Source of the DNA: Chrysomallon squamiferum
Lineage: Eukaryota > Mollusca > Gastropoda > Neomphalida > Peltospiridae
Assembly (NCBI GenBank): GCA_012295275.1
Contig: CM022667.1
Span: 16,223,766-16,287,765, forward strand
Length of the DNA: 64,000 nt
Direction of reading: 5' to 3'
Made by a program: the position numbers and the translations under genes. Position 1 is the first letter of the stretch, and each line of letters starts with the position of its first letter. This document shows, in pieces, positions 49,420 through 61,337 of this stretch. The notes beneath the pieces were generated by a model that saw nothing but the letters and a program-made list of their open reading frames with translations, was not told the origin of the DNA and ran no database searches.

Positions 49420-52400
49420 GTGTGTGACAATGTTTGTAGGATTAGACAATGATCTAAATTGTATCATTCAATCGCTCTGGCATTATAATTATTTCATCAC
49501 GTCTAAATGGTCTATTATAATTATCTTTCTTTAACGTTTAACTAAGTAAGTTAAATACTGAAATAACTGTCACTATGACTGTTTTTATTTTTATTTTCCC
49601 AAATACTAATACATTTCTCTTTCTCTAATTCTTTTTCCCTTAGGTGAAGATATTGCTATAAGGAAATTACATGAATTACAAATAGACGAGAGATGTGTTA
49701 TAATTGGGACACTTTTTAAACACATGGAAGCCAAACCAAGCATCCTGAAGGAAATCAGTAAAGAGGTTTGTTTACAATGTGTTATAAAATTTAAATAAAA
49801 ATCAGTTCATTATATTTATAACTAATGCAGTTTGAGTTTAGCTTAATAATGAGATATTTTCACATAATCTGTCTTTGTTAAGACCAGCACCAACAAACTG
49901 CAGAGGAAGGAATTACTTTAAAAATACAGGTTGACATTAAAAAATCCAGCTACCTCCAGACCTGAGGACTGCCAGATTCAAAAAAATCCTTGATTTTTTA
50001 TGGTTATATATGCTGTATATATTTAATAGAAAATTACTACCTGTGTACAGCAAATAAATGATAAAATGAGCAGGAAGGCCTGTTAGCAGGTGCAAGCAAG
50101 ACTCAACAGCTGATTCTGAGGTACAGCGACATCAAAACAGAAACGACATCTCCAGAAAACAGTGGCGCGCCAACACAGTAAATTTGAAAATGCGCTCCAA
50201 AATCCATGCCAGAAATGAGAAAAAAACAGATTTTCGATGGCTGGATTTTTGAATGTCAATCTGTATTAGAATGCATTTTCATACTAAGACATATTAATAT
50301 AGACAGTATTTAAATTCTGGCTTTTAAAAATGTATAATTTATGTAAAACATACATTTTTGTTTCTTCAAAAAGCATAACCTCATGCCTCAGCCACTGAGG
50401 ACCAGGTACACAGGAGATTCTGACAAGCTGCTGCTGGAGGACGAACTACAGAGAATATTTCTTGTTGGTAAACTTGATGTTGACACCTCGGTCACAGGTA
50501 TAATCTTATTACGTGAACACAGAACTGCACTTTAATATTTTCAGTTTACAAGTAAACGATGAAATTTAGAGAACTGTACTGTGGGCATATGTTAAAAGTT
50601 TGAGATTCAAAGTGGTGCTATAGTACATGCAAGGAAAAATTGAATTAACAAACAACCTGATTTTATGGATTAGTTAAAAAAAACATTAATTCTGATTTTC
50701 TTGGAAACAGAAAATGACGTTGCATAATTATGTTCTAACTTGACTAAGCATCTGATATTCAAAATATGTTGTATGTAAATTATTTCTTTTTATTTCATTT
50801 CAAATTCTTGTTGTGCACTGCAGTATTTAACAGACTAAATGTAGGTTGTTTACCATACTTCCAAGTTGTTTATTCCAGGATAATTTTATTATATTTCAAA
50901 AAACTAATACATTTTGATTCTAACTATTTCAGTAATAATCCTTTTCATAACTGAAGAAGTCTGTGGTAAACATAAAAAAAAAAAAAAAATGTGTATGTAA
51001 ATTCTAATATGTATTTAATAGGTGTTATTACAGCTGTCTTGGGCAAGGAACCGGATAATGATCGAGGGAAGTTTTATGTTGAAGATTATTGTTTTCAGCC
51101 ATTACCAGATCAAGTGCAGCGCCCACTAGCTGGAGACAGGTATGTGTAGAATGTTTCTGTCTAGTATACATTGGTGATGCTTGATTACTGATACTAGCGT
51201 AGAGATCCTTTAATTCATATCATACATGTCATATGTCATTTCTTTCCAATTTTATGTTTTACATATATGTGGAGTGGCACGTTATTCGGCCAAATAAGGA
51301 AAATGCAAGGGTGCATGCATTCAACTCCGTAATCCTAAAAATGTTGACTTTGTGATATATGTGATTAAATTCCAGTGTTTGGCAATTCTTTTTTTTTTGA
51401 TATTTTATTTTTGAGGATTTTTTTTCTGCTCAATGTGAGGTAAAATTCACTGGAAACGAGATCACGAACAATGGGTCAACTTAATTGGTGGATAGCACAA
51501 AACCAAGTGAAAACAATGATCAAAATAAAATGTTTGCTTGTAGTATAATAAAGAAAGAGCCAGTAATTAATTGTGTAATTATTTTTTATGCAATCATGTT
51601 TATGCAGTGAATTAGTTAAAAATCATTGTTGTTTATTACCATTGTTGTCCAACATGAGCATGAACTTTGTACCTCATTATCATTTTTTGTTTGTTTACTT
51701 CTACACAGCTTTTATTTCCATGATTTACATTCAAACATATTTTTTAATAAAATGGCAGAACCTAATAAGAATGACAAGCTATATTTCTAGCAGATGTAAA
51801 TAAAGTTTAATTTTTAAATTTTGCGTCCATGTGAAATGAACATTTTCCGGCTCACCCCATGTGGCTGACAATCTTTACAAACTTGTTAATGGGGATATAT
51901 AGACTGGAAACTTCCACAGGAAGTGAAGAAATGACCTTTTACTTTTTCCAGCAGAAGATAGAGGCTATAATAGTGACCTGGAAGTAATTTATGGTCCAAC
52001 ATCCTCACGAAATGTGACGTGATTTGAACTTTGACTAATTGCTATTTTTTAAGATATGTTTGCAACTGGATTCGATAATTGTAAAAATTAGGTAAGCAAA
52101 ATACACTCTTTTATATCTGATATGTTTTAGTTAAAGTTCTAAGATAATACATTACAATTTAGCATTTTTTGCTAATTTTTGGGGTCCTGCTCTGGGCAGA
52201 TTTGCACATGCACACATGTCTCTGTGAAACGAACATCATCTAAAAGTAGATTGTTAAGTGGTGGTGTATCGCTTTTTCAAGATTAATTTTTTTAATTTAA
52301 TAAAATCAAAAGCTAATTAATACAAAGTATGAACACTAAATGTAATTGTCATAATTGTTTTATTTTTATGCCAGCTGATGTTTGTTTCATGGACAATATT

Positions 52401-55400
52401 TTTGGCACCTTTTTGTGGTCTTGTAATGAATGAAATGGTTTTCATTTCTGAATCAAATTTTACAGTGAGTTAAAATGTACAAGTTGTGCTATGTTTCGCA
52501 GGCTCTCTTTTAGCAACAGGTTAAAGTCGTGTTACTAGGGAAACGGTTGTAAAATAATGATGACAAAAGTAAAAATTGTAATACCGGCATATTTTGGCTT
52601 CAACTGAAACGAATACCATTGCCCTAGTAATTTTAACGGCTTACTCTTAATGTTTTTATTGGTAAAATTAAGTAACAATCTAGGTTATTTCTGATGTATA
52701 TATTTGATACTTTCAAGAAACTCTCAACATCTTGAAGTTAAATTAATTTGTGTTTCATGAATTTAGTTACATAAGACTATCACGATTTTTTTGACTACAC
52801 ATTCATTTACAAATTGATGCATTGTATACTGAGCCCAGTATTTAACTAATTAGTAAGTTTTAGGATATTAAATATACAATGATCACTTTATGCAAGGAAA
52901 CAATTCAAAGCTTGCCCTATCCTATGTCTGAATAGAAACCGATTTGAAACAAAAATTGTTTCTGATAAATAGCTGAAATTTGTGTTTATGGTCCAATTCA
53001 AGATATTCCAAAATATAACAGTTGATTGATCTCTTTTAAGGTTCTTCAAACTGACAGATATAAAGAAGAGGGGCAACTATTACAGCTTTCCTGAACTTGA
53101 TGACGTGTCCTGGGTTTCACTGAAAGATGTTCAGGCACTGAAGCCACCAACAATCAATGCCCGCAGCCAGTATTTTTTTTAAAGAAGTGAAACTGAAATA
53201 AAACTGAAGACTGTTTCACATTTTGTTGTCATGTTTCTGGATTATGTTGTTCATTTTTATGGATGATGACTTTCTGGTGTCTTGTAACTTACGACATATT
53301 ATACTGCAAAACTTTGTTATTTGAAAAGCACACTTGTAGTTTTTCTTTGCATCTCTTTCTGATTCAGAAACAAACACTGACATGGGAAAAGAAAAAGCCA
53401 TTTGTTGTTATTGCTTTCTCAAAAAAGTTGAATTCTGCATATGTCATGCTACCACATTCTACGGCATCATATTTGAATTTTTTTTTAATCTCTCAATTAC
53501 ATTGAAATGAGATACCACAACACACCAATTACATCAACATACATCTTATTAAATCAATTTATTCATTGCATTACTGGATTAAAATGTCATCTTGTAACTT
53601 ACATCACCAACAGTATTTGCCGCACTACAGTCAAATGAACAAGAAAATGGCAATTTTTGTATCAGTATTAGTTGAAAACAAATTTTATCTAATATCTCAA
53701 CTAGTTTTTTTAATCATTTTAAGCACTTTTTATTTTTAATGACTTTGTCCTCATTTTTTGGCTTAGTATCGTGCTGCTCCACACACACATAAAATGCTGG
53801 TTATTCATATGTTCAATTATTTACTTTTTTAATTACAGAATGTAATGAACATTGCCTTACCCATTTTTTTTTCATTGCAAATATAATGTTTGTTCTGTCT
53901 TTAATTCTATTACATCTTATATCATATGTTTTTTTTTTTTTTTATTATTAACAAATCCACTAAACTTTCTCAGTTTTTATTTATATATAGTTGTTTTTGG
54001 AGTAATTTATTAATACTAATCCTAAAAAAGTTTGACACATGCAGACATATGGGCACACTCACATATTGGAATATACATGTACCCATAAAATTAATTTATT
54101 TGTTCTTATAATGCATAAACATTTGCTCTTTTTTCATGAATGATTTTTTTTTTTTATAACTAGCTACATAGTGCTGTTGTCTGGGTTGAACATAGGTGGG
54201 AAGGAGGAGAAAATGTTTCCTCTGCAGATGTGTGTTGATTTTCTAACTGGACAGCTAGGTGACATGTCACAACAGAAAGCTGTGTCACACATCAGTCGTG
54301 TCATCATTGCTGGCAACTCTCTGAGCCAGTCAACGCAGGACAAGAAGAGTCTTAACAAGGTATGTCATCTCGGTTACTTTAAACCTTTTGGTGCTAAATT
54401 ATGGCTTCAGGTACTTTAGATAGTTACAAAGGCTTAACTTAAGCTGTTGTATTATATCTAGATATCTCACCAGTGACAGTCTTCTGGCATGTCCAGATAT
54501 CTCACAAACAGTATTTTTCTAGCATTTTGAGATATCTCACAAACAGCAGTCTTTTAACATGTTGAAATATCTCACAAACAGAAGTCTTATAGGATGTTGC
54601 AATATCTCACCAATGGCAGTCTCCTAGCATGTTCAGATATCTTGCAAACAACAGTCTTCTAGCATGCTGAGATATCTCACAAACAACCTGTTCCAGCATG
54701 TCTGGATATCTCACAAACAGCCTAGCCAATATAATTGGTTTAAAGCTGTTAAAAGTTCAAATTCTTTCCATTTTCCTCCACTCCCAAATCCCTTCTATAA
54801 AAACTAGCATAAAAAACAAATACATGGAAAGAAAGATCATTATGAGCGCTTTTAAATGATTTGTTGTTCTTGTTGTATGTTAAATCAGTTCTTTGTATGA
54901 GAGTGTTAAATGTGGTGGGGGTAAATGTGTTTGGCGCCCATGGTCAGCAATTAACAGTGTGGAGTAAAAGGTCCTAAAATAGGGTCACTGGCTTGTCTTC
55001 GCCCAAATTGCTTCAGTGTTATTTTTATCACATCTAGTTGAATCTTTCTAACCATGTGCATGTAGTCACTGGCAATGGCTTATAATCAAAAGTTGTGTCC
55101 AAAAATATACTTTTTCATGCATTCAACCATTTTTGAAAAAAGATCAGATTGGCTGAAAATAAAACCTAACATAGTTCACATGATCTTCAAATGAAAGTCT
55201 CATTTGATTACTCACAAAAGGCAGTATTTCAAATGTTCAAATGTGCAAAACATCTTCTGTCATGTCCAGCCTTCAGACAGCAGAAACCAAGCTCTAGATA
55301 GTCTCACAAAAGCAGTCTTATACCATACACTAGATATGTCACAAAGAAACTGTATTCTAGCATTATGTTTTCTTCATATTATATGAAATTAAAGTCAGTC

Positions 55401-58400
55401 TTCTAGCAAAAATTTGCCTCCTCACCAACCTATCTTCTAACATGTTCAAATATCTCACATGCAGCATCTTCTGTCATGTCCAGATATATCTCAAAAGCAG
55501 CACCATCTTCTAGATATCTCACAAACAGCAGGCTTATCTCACTAGAATGGCAGCTGTATTCTAGCATGTCGATAGATACAAGGGGTTCTGACAGGTTGAG
55601 ATGTCTCACAAAACAGCAAAGTCTTCTAGCATGTTGAGGTATCTCACAAACTGTCTTGATATTCACAAACAGCAGTCTTATAGCATGTCTGGATATCTCA
55701 AAAAAAGTCTTACAGCATGTTTGATATCTCACCAATGGCAGTTCCTGGCATGTCAAGATATCTCACCAATGGCAGAATCTAGCATGTTGAGTTATATCTC
55801 ACAAAAACCTCCTTTTATTATATCTAGATATCTTACAAACAGCCTCTACTAGTCATGATGTTACAGATTGTAAAATTCTCTGTATTTGATATAAAGCCCT
55901 TGTTCATGTTGATTTTCAGTCTCTCTTCCTTGTTGTCAGATTCATTGATGAATAGCCCATAGAAGGATGCTAGTAGTTTCTCCCATAACAAGAGTATAGC
56001 AAGTTGAAATATCTCAAAAAAAAAAAGTTCAGTTCAACAATAAACTAGCATGTTGATATTATTTATAAACAATACTCTTTTTGTCCCTTTATTTCACAAA
56101 CTTTTCTTATTTTCCTACTTCAACTTTATGTCCAGATTTCTTATAAAAATCATCTAATATGAAAAATTAAAATAATTATTCTGTTTATTGATAGTCATAA
56201 ATTTATTTTATTTTGATAGTAAAATATTTTAAATTTAGCAGTCTTCTTAGAATGTAACCATCAAACGGATCATTTTCTGTAATTTGATTTCTTTTATTTG
56301 CATACATTTAACTAGATTTTCAGGCAAAAATATTTAGGAAGCTGAGATATATCTCACAAACAACAGGTTCTAGCATGTCTAGATAAGCACAAACAGCTGA
56401 ATTTAGATGACATCACAGACAGCAGTCTTCTAGCATGTTAATTAGTCCTGTTTGATGTTTTATAATCAGCAGTCTTCAATGTTATTATATCATAAACACA
56501 ATGTCTTCAAAACTGGATATCACAAACGGTCTTATATTATGTTGCAATATCTCACCAATGGCAGTCACCTAGCACTCATTTTGCAAGGAAGGGTCAAGAT
56601 ATCTCACATGCAATTTACATTTGATATAAAATAACTCTTACAGTTAATCTGAAAACACTAGATATTCACAAATAGTCATCTGGCATGTTGAGATATCTGA
56701 CATCCTTTAGCAAGTAATGAAAGCGATATTCACCAATATATTCCAGCATGTCAATATTGCATTTACTGTCATGTCCAGATATCTTGCAATCAGTTTGTTA
56801 CCATAATGGATATGTCACAATGAAAAAGATATAAAAAGACAAAAATAATAATAGTAATAAAACAAAATATTTGATATTCAGTATTTGACAAATGAAGTCC
56901 TATAGAGTTAGATATCTCAAATACTAGTGACTTCCAGGAAGCTGAGGTATCTCATATATTAGAAAATTCAGTATCTTCTAGAAATAACAAAAAACACTGT
57001 TTGACAAACAAAATTCTTAATTATTATAATTAATCAGTGTGTGTTTCTGATATTTTGTTAAATGTTATGCAGTATTATCCAATGAATAAATAATTTCTTG
57101 TATTAATAAATATTCTGAACATACAGTGCATTATAGTATATTATTGGAACATAGGTCAGTATTTTCTAGCATATTCTAGTTGTAATTAAATAGAAAATAA
57201 TAAAACATTAAATATAAAAATAGTAAGTTATTTTATGTTGTGTTATTGAGCAAAACATTTTACGATATAATACTTACTTTAAAAATTGGAAAGTAATGTC
57301 TTTTTTTATTTAAAATTGATGAAGAAAATGAAGATTTATTACATACTTACTATTAGGAAAATAACCAGATTTTTTTCATAATGTATTTAACCATTTATTA
57401 ACTGATATTAATTTTCCAGTCTTCTGTTGATGTTGATCTGATGCCAGGAGAATATGATCCATCTAACTACACTCTACCACAGCAACCACTTCATCGTTGT
57501 ATGTTTACACAAGCAATGTCGTATCCCACAATGCATACGACCACAAACCCTTATGACTGCAGTGTTAATGGTGTGAGGTAATTGTTTTCTTTAATAATAA
57601 ATTATAGTTGTTACTTATTGCTGGATAACTAATTATAAGTTATGATTTGGAACTAAAACGTAGAGAAAAAAGAATTTCTTTTAACCAGCAGTTTAAGAAG
57701 TACTGCTGTAATCTTCATAATTACAGGATTTTGGGGACATCTGGTCAGTCGGTTGAGGATATTTGGAGATATTCTACTTTAGAAGACCCTCTTGACATTC
57801 TGGAAAAGACTCTGGAGTGGGGTCATTTGGCACCCACTGCACCTGACACGCTGGGTATTTATCTTTATTTCTACATCCATTAGGAACTGGTTAGTAGTTA
57901 GTTTGCTAGTTTGAGAGATGATTGGTTTCTGCATCAGGCAATGTCTGCCATTGGTTTTTGAAATAAATTTATTATCTTTCAAACAACTAGAGTGTGCCTG
58001 ACGAGTGATCCAAACATTACTGCAGCAGGTTTCTTCTTTTACCATTTTGTATTAAATATATAAAGTACAACCAATTAATAGTAACTGTTATAACAAAATC
58101 ATGCAGTGCAATGCATTCAGAACTGAACTGAAACTATAACAACTATAATTTATTTTCTCTCAATGATGTTTGGAAGGAAATATCAAAATAAGTTCAAAAA
58201 GATAACATGTTAAATTTAATAGTTTAATAATAGTGAAGGAGATAAAATTTACAAATTACATATATCACTGTTTCAGTTTTTTTACACACTTGCCTGTGAT
58301 GTTTGTAATAAATAGAAAATAATAAACTGAAACAACAGTCTTCTAAAATAATGATGGACATGTTATATTACTCATTGCTTTCAGGTTGTTACCCATTTTA

Positions 58401-58893
58401 CAGTGAAGATCCATTTATCATCAAAGATTGTCCTCATGTTTATTTTGCTGGAAACTGTTCAGAATTCAAGTCTAAAATACACAAAGGTATGGTACAGATA
58501 TCTAAGTCGAAAACAAAAAATGTCTTGTGTGTTCTTGAATTAATTATATATATATAGATGCCAATAATTAAACAAATACTTCATATAAGTATCAAGGTGT
58601 TTTATCAATAAAATTTCAAGATGTTAATAACATGAAATTGTTGACATCTAGCAACAAAAAAAAACAACAAACAAACAAATATTTCAGCTACCAAAGAAAT
58701 AATGAAAACTTTGAGGATTTTTGTTTTTCTTACAGGTTCTAATGGACAAGAAGTCTTACTTGTCTCTGTTCCAAGATTTAGTCAGACATGTTCCTGTGTT
58801 GTCATAAACCTGCAATCACTTACTTGTCATCAGGTGACATTTGACTCCAAGTTTTCTTCAAGTTGCAACTCCAGTCCTGAAGTTGACAAGTGA
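49198..58893 (+). CDS. POLD2: POLD2: DNA polymerase delta subunit 2, 9 exons found, two defects
   Basis: Join 49198-49419, 49644-49765, 50374-50497, 51022-51139, 54164-54359, (one exon not found), 57420-57577, 57727-57854, 58385-58486, 58736-58893. It encodes the small B subunit of DNA polymerase delta, the OB-fold plus inactive calpartinin-like phosphoesterase protein that bridges the catalytic subunit and POLD3 at the replication fork. Hallmarks: [98 protein letters not shown]. About 442 codons are visible against 469 in human. The shortfall equals one missing exon between 54359 and 57420. Exon 1 also has a one-base frame break near 49365. E5 to E7 splicing stays in frame. Confidence 0.92.
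49644..49765 (+). CDS. POLD2: POLD2 exon 2
   Basis: [40 protein letters not shown]. Acceptor CCCTTAG, phase 1 in, phase 0 out. Confidence 0.92.
49927..50263. mobile_element. TA-flanked MITE in POLD2 intron 2
   Basis: Ends CAGGTTGACATTAAAAAATC and, on the other strand, CAGATTGACATTCAAAAATC; each is bordered by TA. 337 bp, no coding capacity. Likely Tc1/mariner-class non-autonomous element. Confidence 0.82.
50374..50497 (+). CDS. POLD2: POLD2 exon 3
   Basis: [40 protein letters not shown]. Start of the OB-fold region. Donor GTATAA. Confidence 0.93.
51022..51139 (+). CDS. POLD2: POLD2 exon 4
   Basis: [39 protein letters not shown]. Ends with AG in phase 2, donor GTATGT. Confidence 0.93.
53041..53182 (+). 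CDS. Candidate alternative terminal exon inside POLD2 intron 4
   Basis: Acceptor CTCTTTTAAG, then an open frame [50 protein letters not shown], and AATAAA 15 bases after the stop (53197-53202). Its phase fits POLD2 exon 4 exactly (GAC AG|G gives D-R). GC content and complexity are clearly higher than the intron. I do not recognise the peptide; it does not resemble POLD2. Either an alternative 3' end yielding a truncated protein, or the last exon of another gene whose upstream exons I cannot see. Confidence 0.45.
54164..54359 (+). CDS. POLD2: POLD2 exon 5
   Basis: [56 protein letters not shown]. Core of the phosphoesterase-like domain. Phase 0 out, donor GTATGT. Confidence 0.94.
54440..56960 (+). 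repeat. Degenerate 33-36 bp minisatellite in POLD2 intron
   Basis: Dozens of divergent units resembling GATATCTCACAAACAGCAGT followed by CTTCTAGCATGTT, interrupted by the dispersed repeat at 54717-55205 and by unique DNA. No coding function evident. Confidence 0.88.
54717..55205 (+). repeat. Dispersed repeat, copy 2
   Basis: Inverted copy of 45180-45697; both include ATATAATTGGTT near one end and an AAAGTTGTGTCCAAAAATAT block. It lies within the minisatellite, so it inserted after the array had formed. Confidence 0.75.
57420..57577 (+). CDS. POLD2: POLD2 exon after the missing one (VDVMPGE exon)
   Basis: [48 protein letters not shown]. Acceptor TTTTCCAG, phase 0 in, phase 2 out. Confidence 0.94.
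57727..57854 (+). CDS. POLD2: POLD2 penultimate-2 exon (LGTSGQ exon)
   Basis: [50 protein letters not shown] is a signature of B-type polymerase subunits. Confidence 0.94.
58385..58486 (+). CDS. POLD2: POLD2 penultimate exon
   Basis: [41 protein letters not shown] replaces the metal-binding H-x-H-type motif of true phosphoesterases, as in other eukaryotic POLD2. Confidence 0.94.
58736..58893 (+). CDS. POLD2: POLD2 terminal exon
   Basis: [40 protein letters not shown], ending SPEVDK, TGA. AATAAA at 59863-59868 is a candidate polyadenylation signal. Confidence 0.93.
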
Positions 58894-61305
58894 AATGTCT
58901 GTATTACCTGATTATATTTTCTTATTATTGTTATTTTTAACATTCAGCCCTCTGAACATGAAATTTTGAATTCCTGAAATTCTCATAGATAGAATTTCAC
59001 TATATTAATATGTACTGAACATAACATGGGCTGAGATAAAATGATTTAGCAAACATTCACAAATGCAAACTGAGCTAGTGTATGGATAAATACTGTGTGT
59101 GTGTGCATGCATGTGTTTTGCATGCAGATAACTAGAATCAATTTAACTAGTTTGCTTTAACATCTCAGCATAGATTGTTATATCTGCATGGGTTAAAGTA
59201 CTAAATTAAACATCTTTGATTTCATGATGGGACATTTTATAAGAGACAGAACTCACAATTATTGTATCAGCCTGTAATACTATAAAATTCTGCTTGGAGT
59301 TTTGCAGATCTATCGGCCTGTAAAACTACACAATAATATTTAACTGATGTTACAAAAACTTGTTTACAGATGTTTAATGAACATGCAGTCAAATCAAATT
59401 CAGTAAGAATTAAAAGAAAGATTTAATTTGTATTGTCACTTGTGCATTTATTTATATTATGAAATTTTGTCTCTTTTTCATTTAATTTGTTCCAAACCAA
59501 TTATTATTATTAAAAATATTATTTGCATAATGATTAATGCTATTTATGATTTAAAAGAAACCAAAACTGGTTGTTTGTCTTCTGAGAGTAAGCATAAAAC
59601 AAAATCACCTATTTTGGTGAGAATAATTGGATTAAATATTGACTGTATTACTTACTGAGGTATTTGTTTCAGTTTTGTAGTCACTAATAATAAGTGGTGA
59701 CATTAAATTAATAGAGTTGAAAAAAAACACAAAACTTAACCATTTTCTACCTTTGTTATATGTGTCATTATTAGATTCCACAGAACAGGAATAGCTGTTT
59801 TCATTTTTCATTTTGTCTGAAATAGTCTGCTAGGGATCAAAATGTTCTGGAGTATTTGAAATAATAAAACATCATGTTTTTTTTTTTTTTTTTTTTTTCT
59901 GAATTTATTTGTTTGTGTATAATTTAATTTTTGGTAAAAAATACATAATAATATTATTATTATATATTGTATATAGCTTTTAAAAACGACTTAATATATA
60001 TTTTGTAAAATTATGATGAATGCCATGGTTTACGAATTCAAGTGTACAGCAGTGAGATAACATTTATTATCATGACGTTTCTTTTAAATTGAAAAACAGG
60101 AGATTATTTATGAAGTAAAGAAAAAAAAAGTTTACACAAATATTTGAAATATTTTTATATTGTATTTATATACAAAGGTTACACAAGTAAAGTTTAAGTT
60201 TTATTACATACGCTACCATTTTATCTTTCCATTGTAATTACTAATTCGTATCAAGATATGCACAAAAATCCTTGATAGACAGAGTCTACTAGTTCATAAT
60301 GATATTTTTTTTCTCGATTCTGTTTGAAACAAATTAACCTATAATAATAATTATATAACAGTGAAACTTTTCAAAACGATAATGTGTTTTTTTTTGTTCA
60401 GTTTGCATTCTTCTGTATAAAGCAAGACGTTCTAAGTAAGAATTAACTGGTTCAAAATAAAACGGGAGCAGATTCACGCAATATCTTACTTGTATTTAAT
60501 ATTATAACTTATCCTTAGCACGGTTAACTGCCGCTAGGGGCGCGCGCTAACACCTTTTCCAGAAAAAGTCTAACTGTTACGCTAATTTACTTATTGTTTA
60601 AAAGCAGAACAAGATCAAATATCACTTTAATTTCTTACAAAGACGTAATGTAATTGAAAATCCGAAAATAAACTGAAAATCGAAAAGGTTAAAAAAAAAA
60701 TAAACTAAAAATCATCAAAATAGGTTAAAAAAAATCATTGAAATCCAAAACGGCGATTTCAAGAATGCAGATAAATGTTAATTTTAATCAAAATATAAAT
60801 TTTCTAAATATAGATATAATACCACCCCTCCCCGAAAAAAAAAAAAAAAAAAATAAATAAAAATTAAAGAAACGAGCAAAAAAAAAAAAAAAAAAAAAAA
60901 ATAATAATAATAATAATAATATCACGGGAAAACTTCAAATTTCTCTGCACCAAAAAACACACCACGGCACATTAACACTGCATAATAGCAAGCACTGAAC
61001 TAGATGCCCTGAACGATAAAACGACACACAGGACAAAATGATATGTATTTCACTGGGTGGCATGTTTTTCTAGTGTTGTGTATTTCTGTTGATATGGTTT
61101 TCTTGAGGCCCGGTATAAAAGGTAAAATAGTAAAAATTGTTCAAAAAAAAAATAATAATAAAAAATGATTTTTGTACTTTCCCAATGTTGTTTTATTAGA
61201 TCAGTACAAAACAGAAATTCTACATTATACTTTATAGTAAAGTATAACTCAAAATATGTTGGTAATAGACAGATTTTCTGCGTGAGAGAGCATGCTAATA
61301 CCACA

Positions 61306-61337
<32 letters not shown>

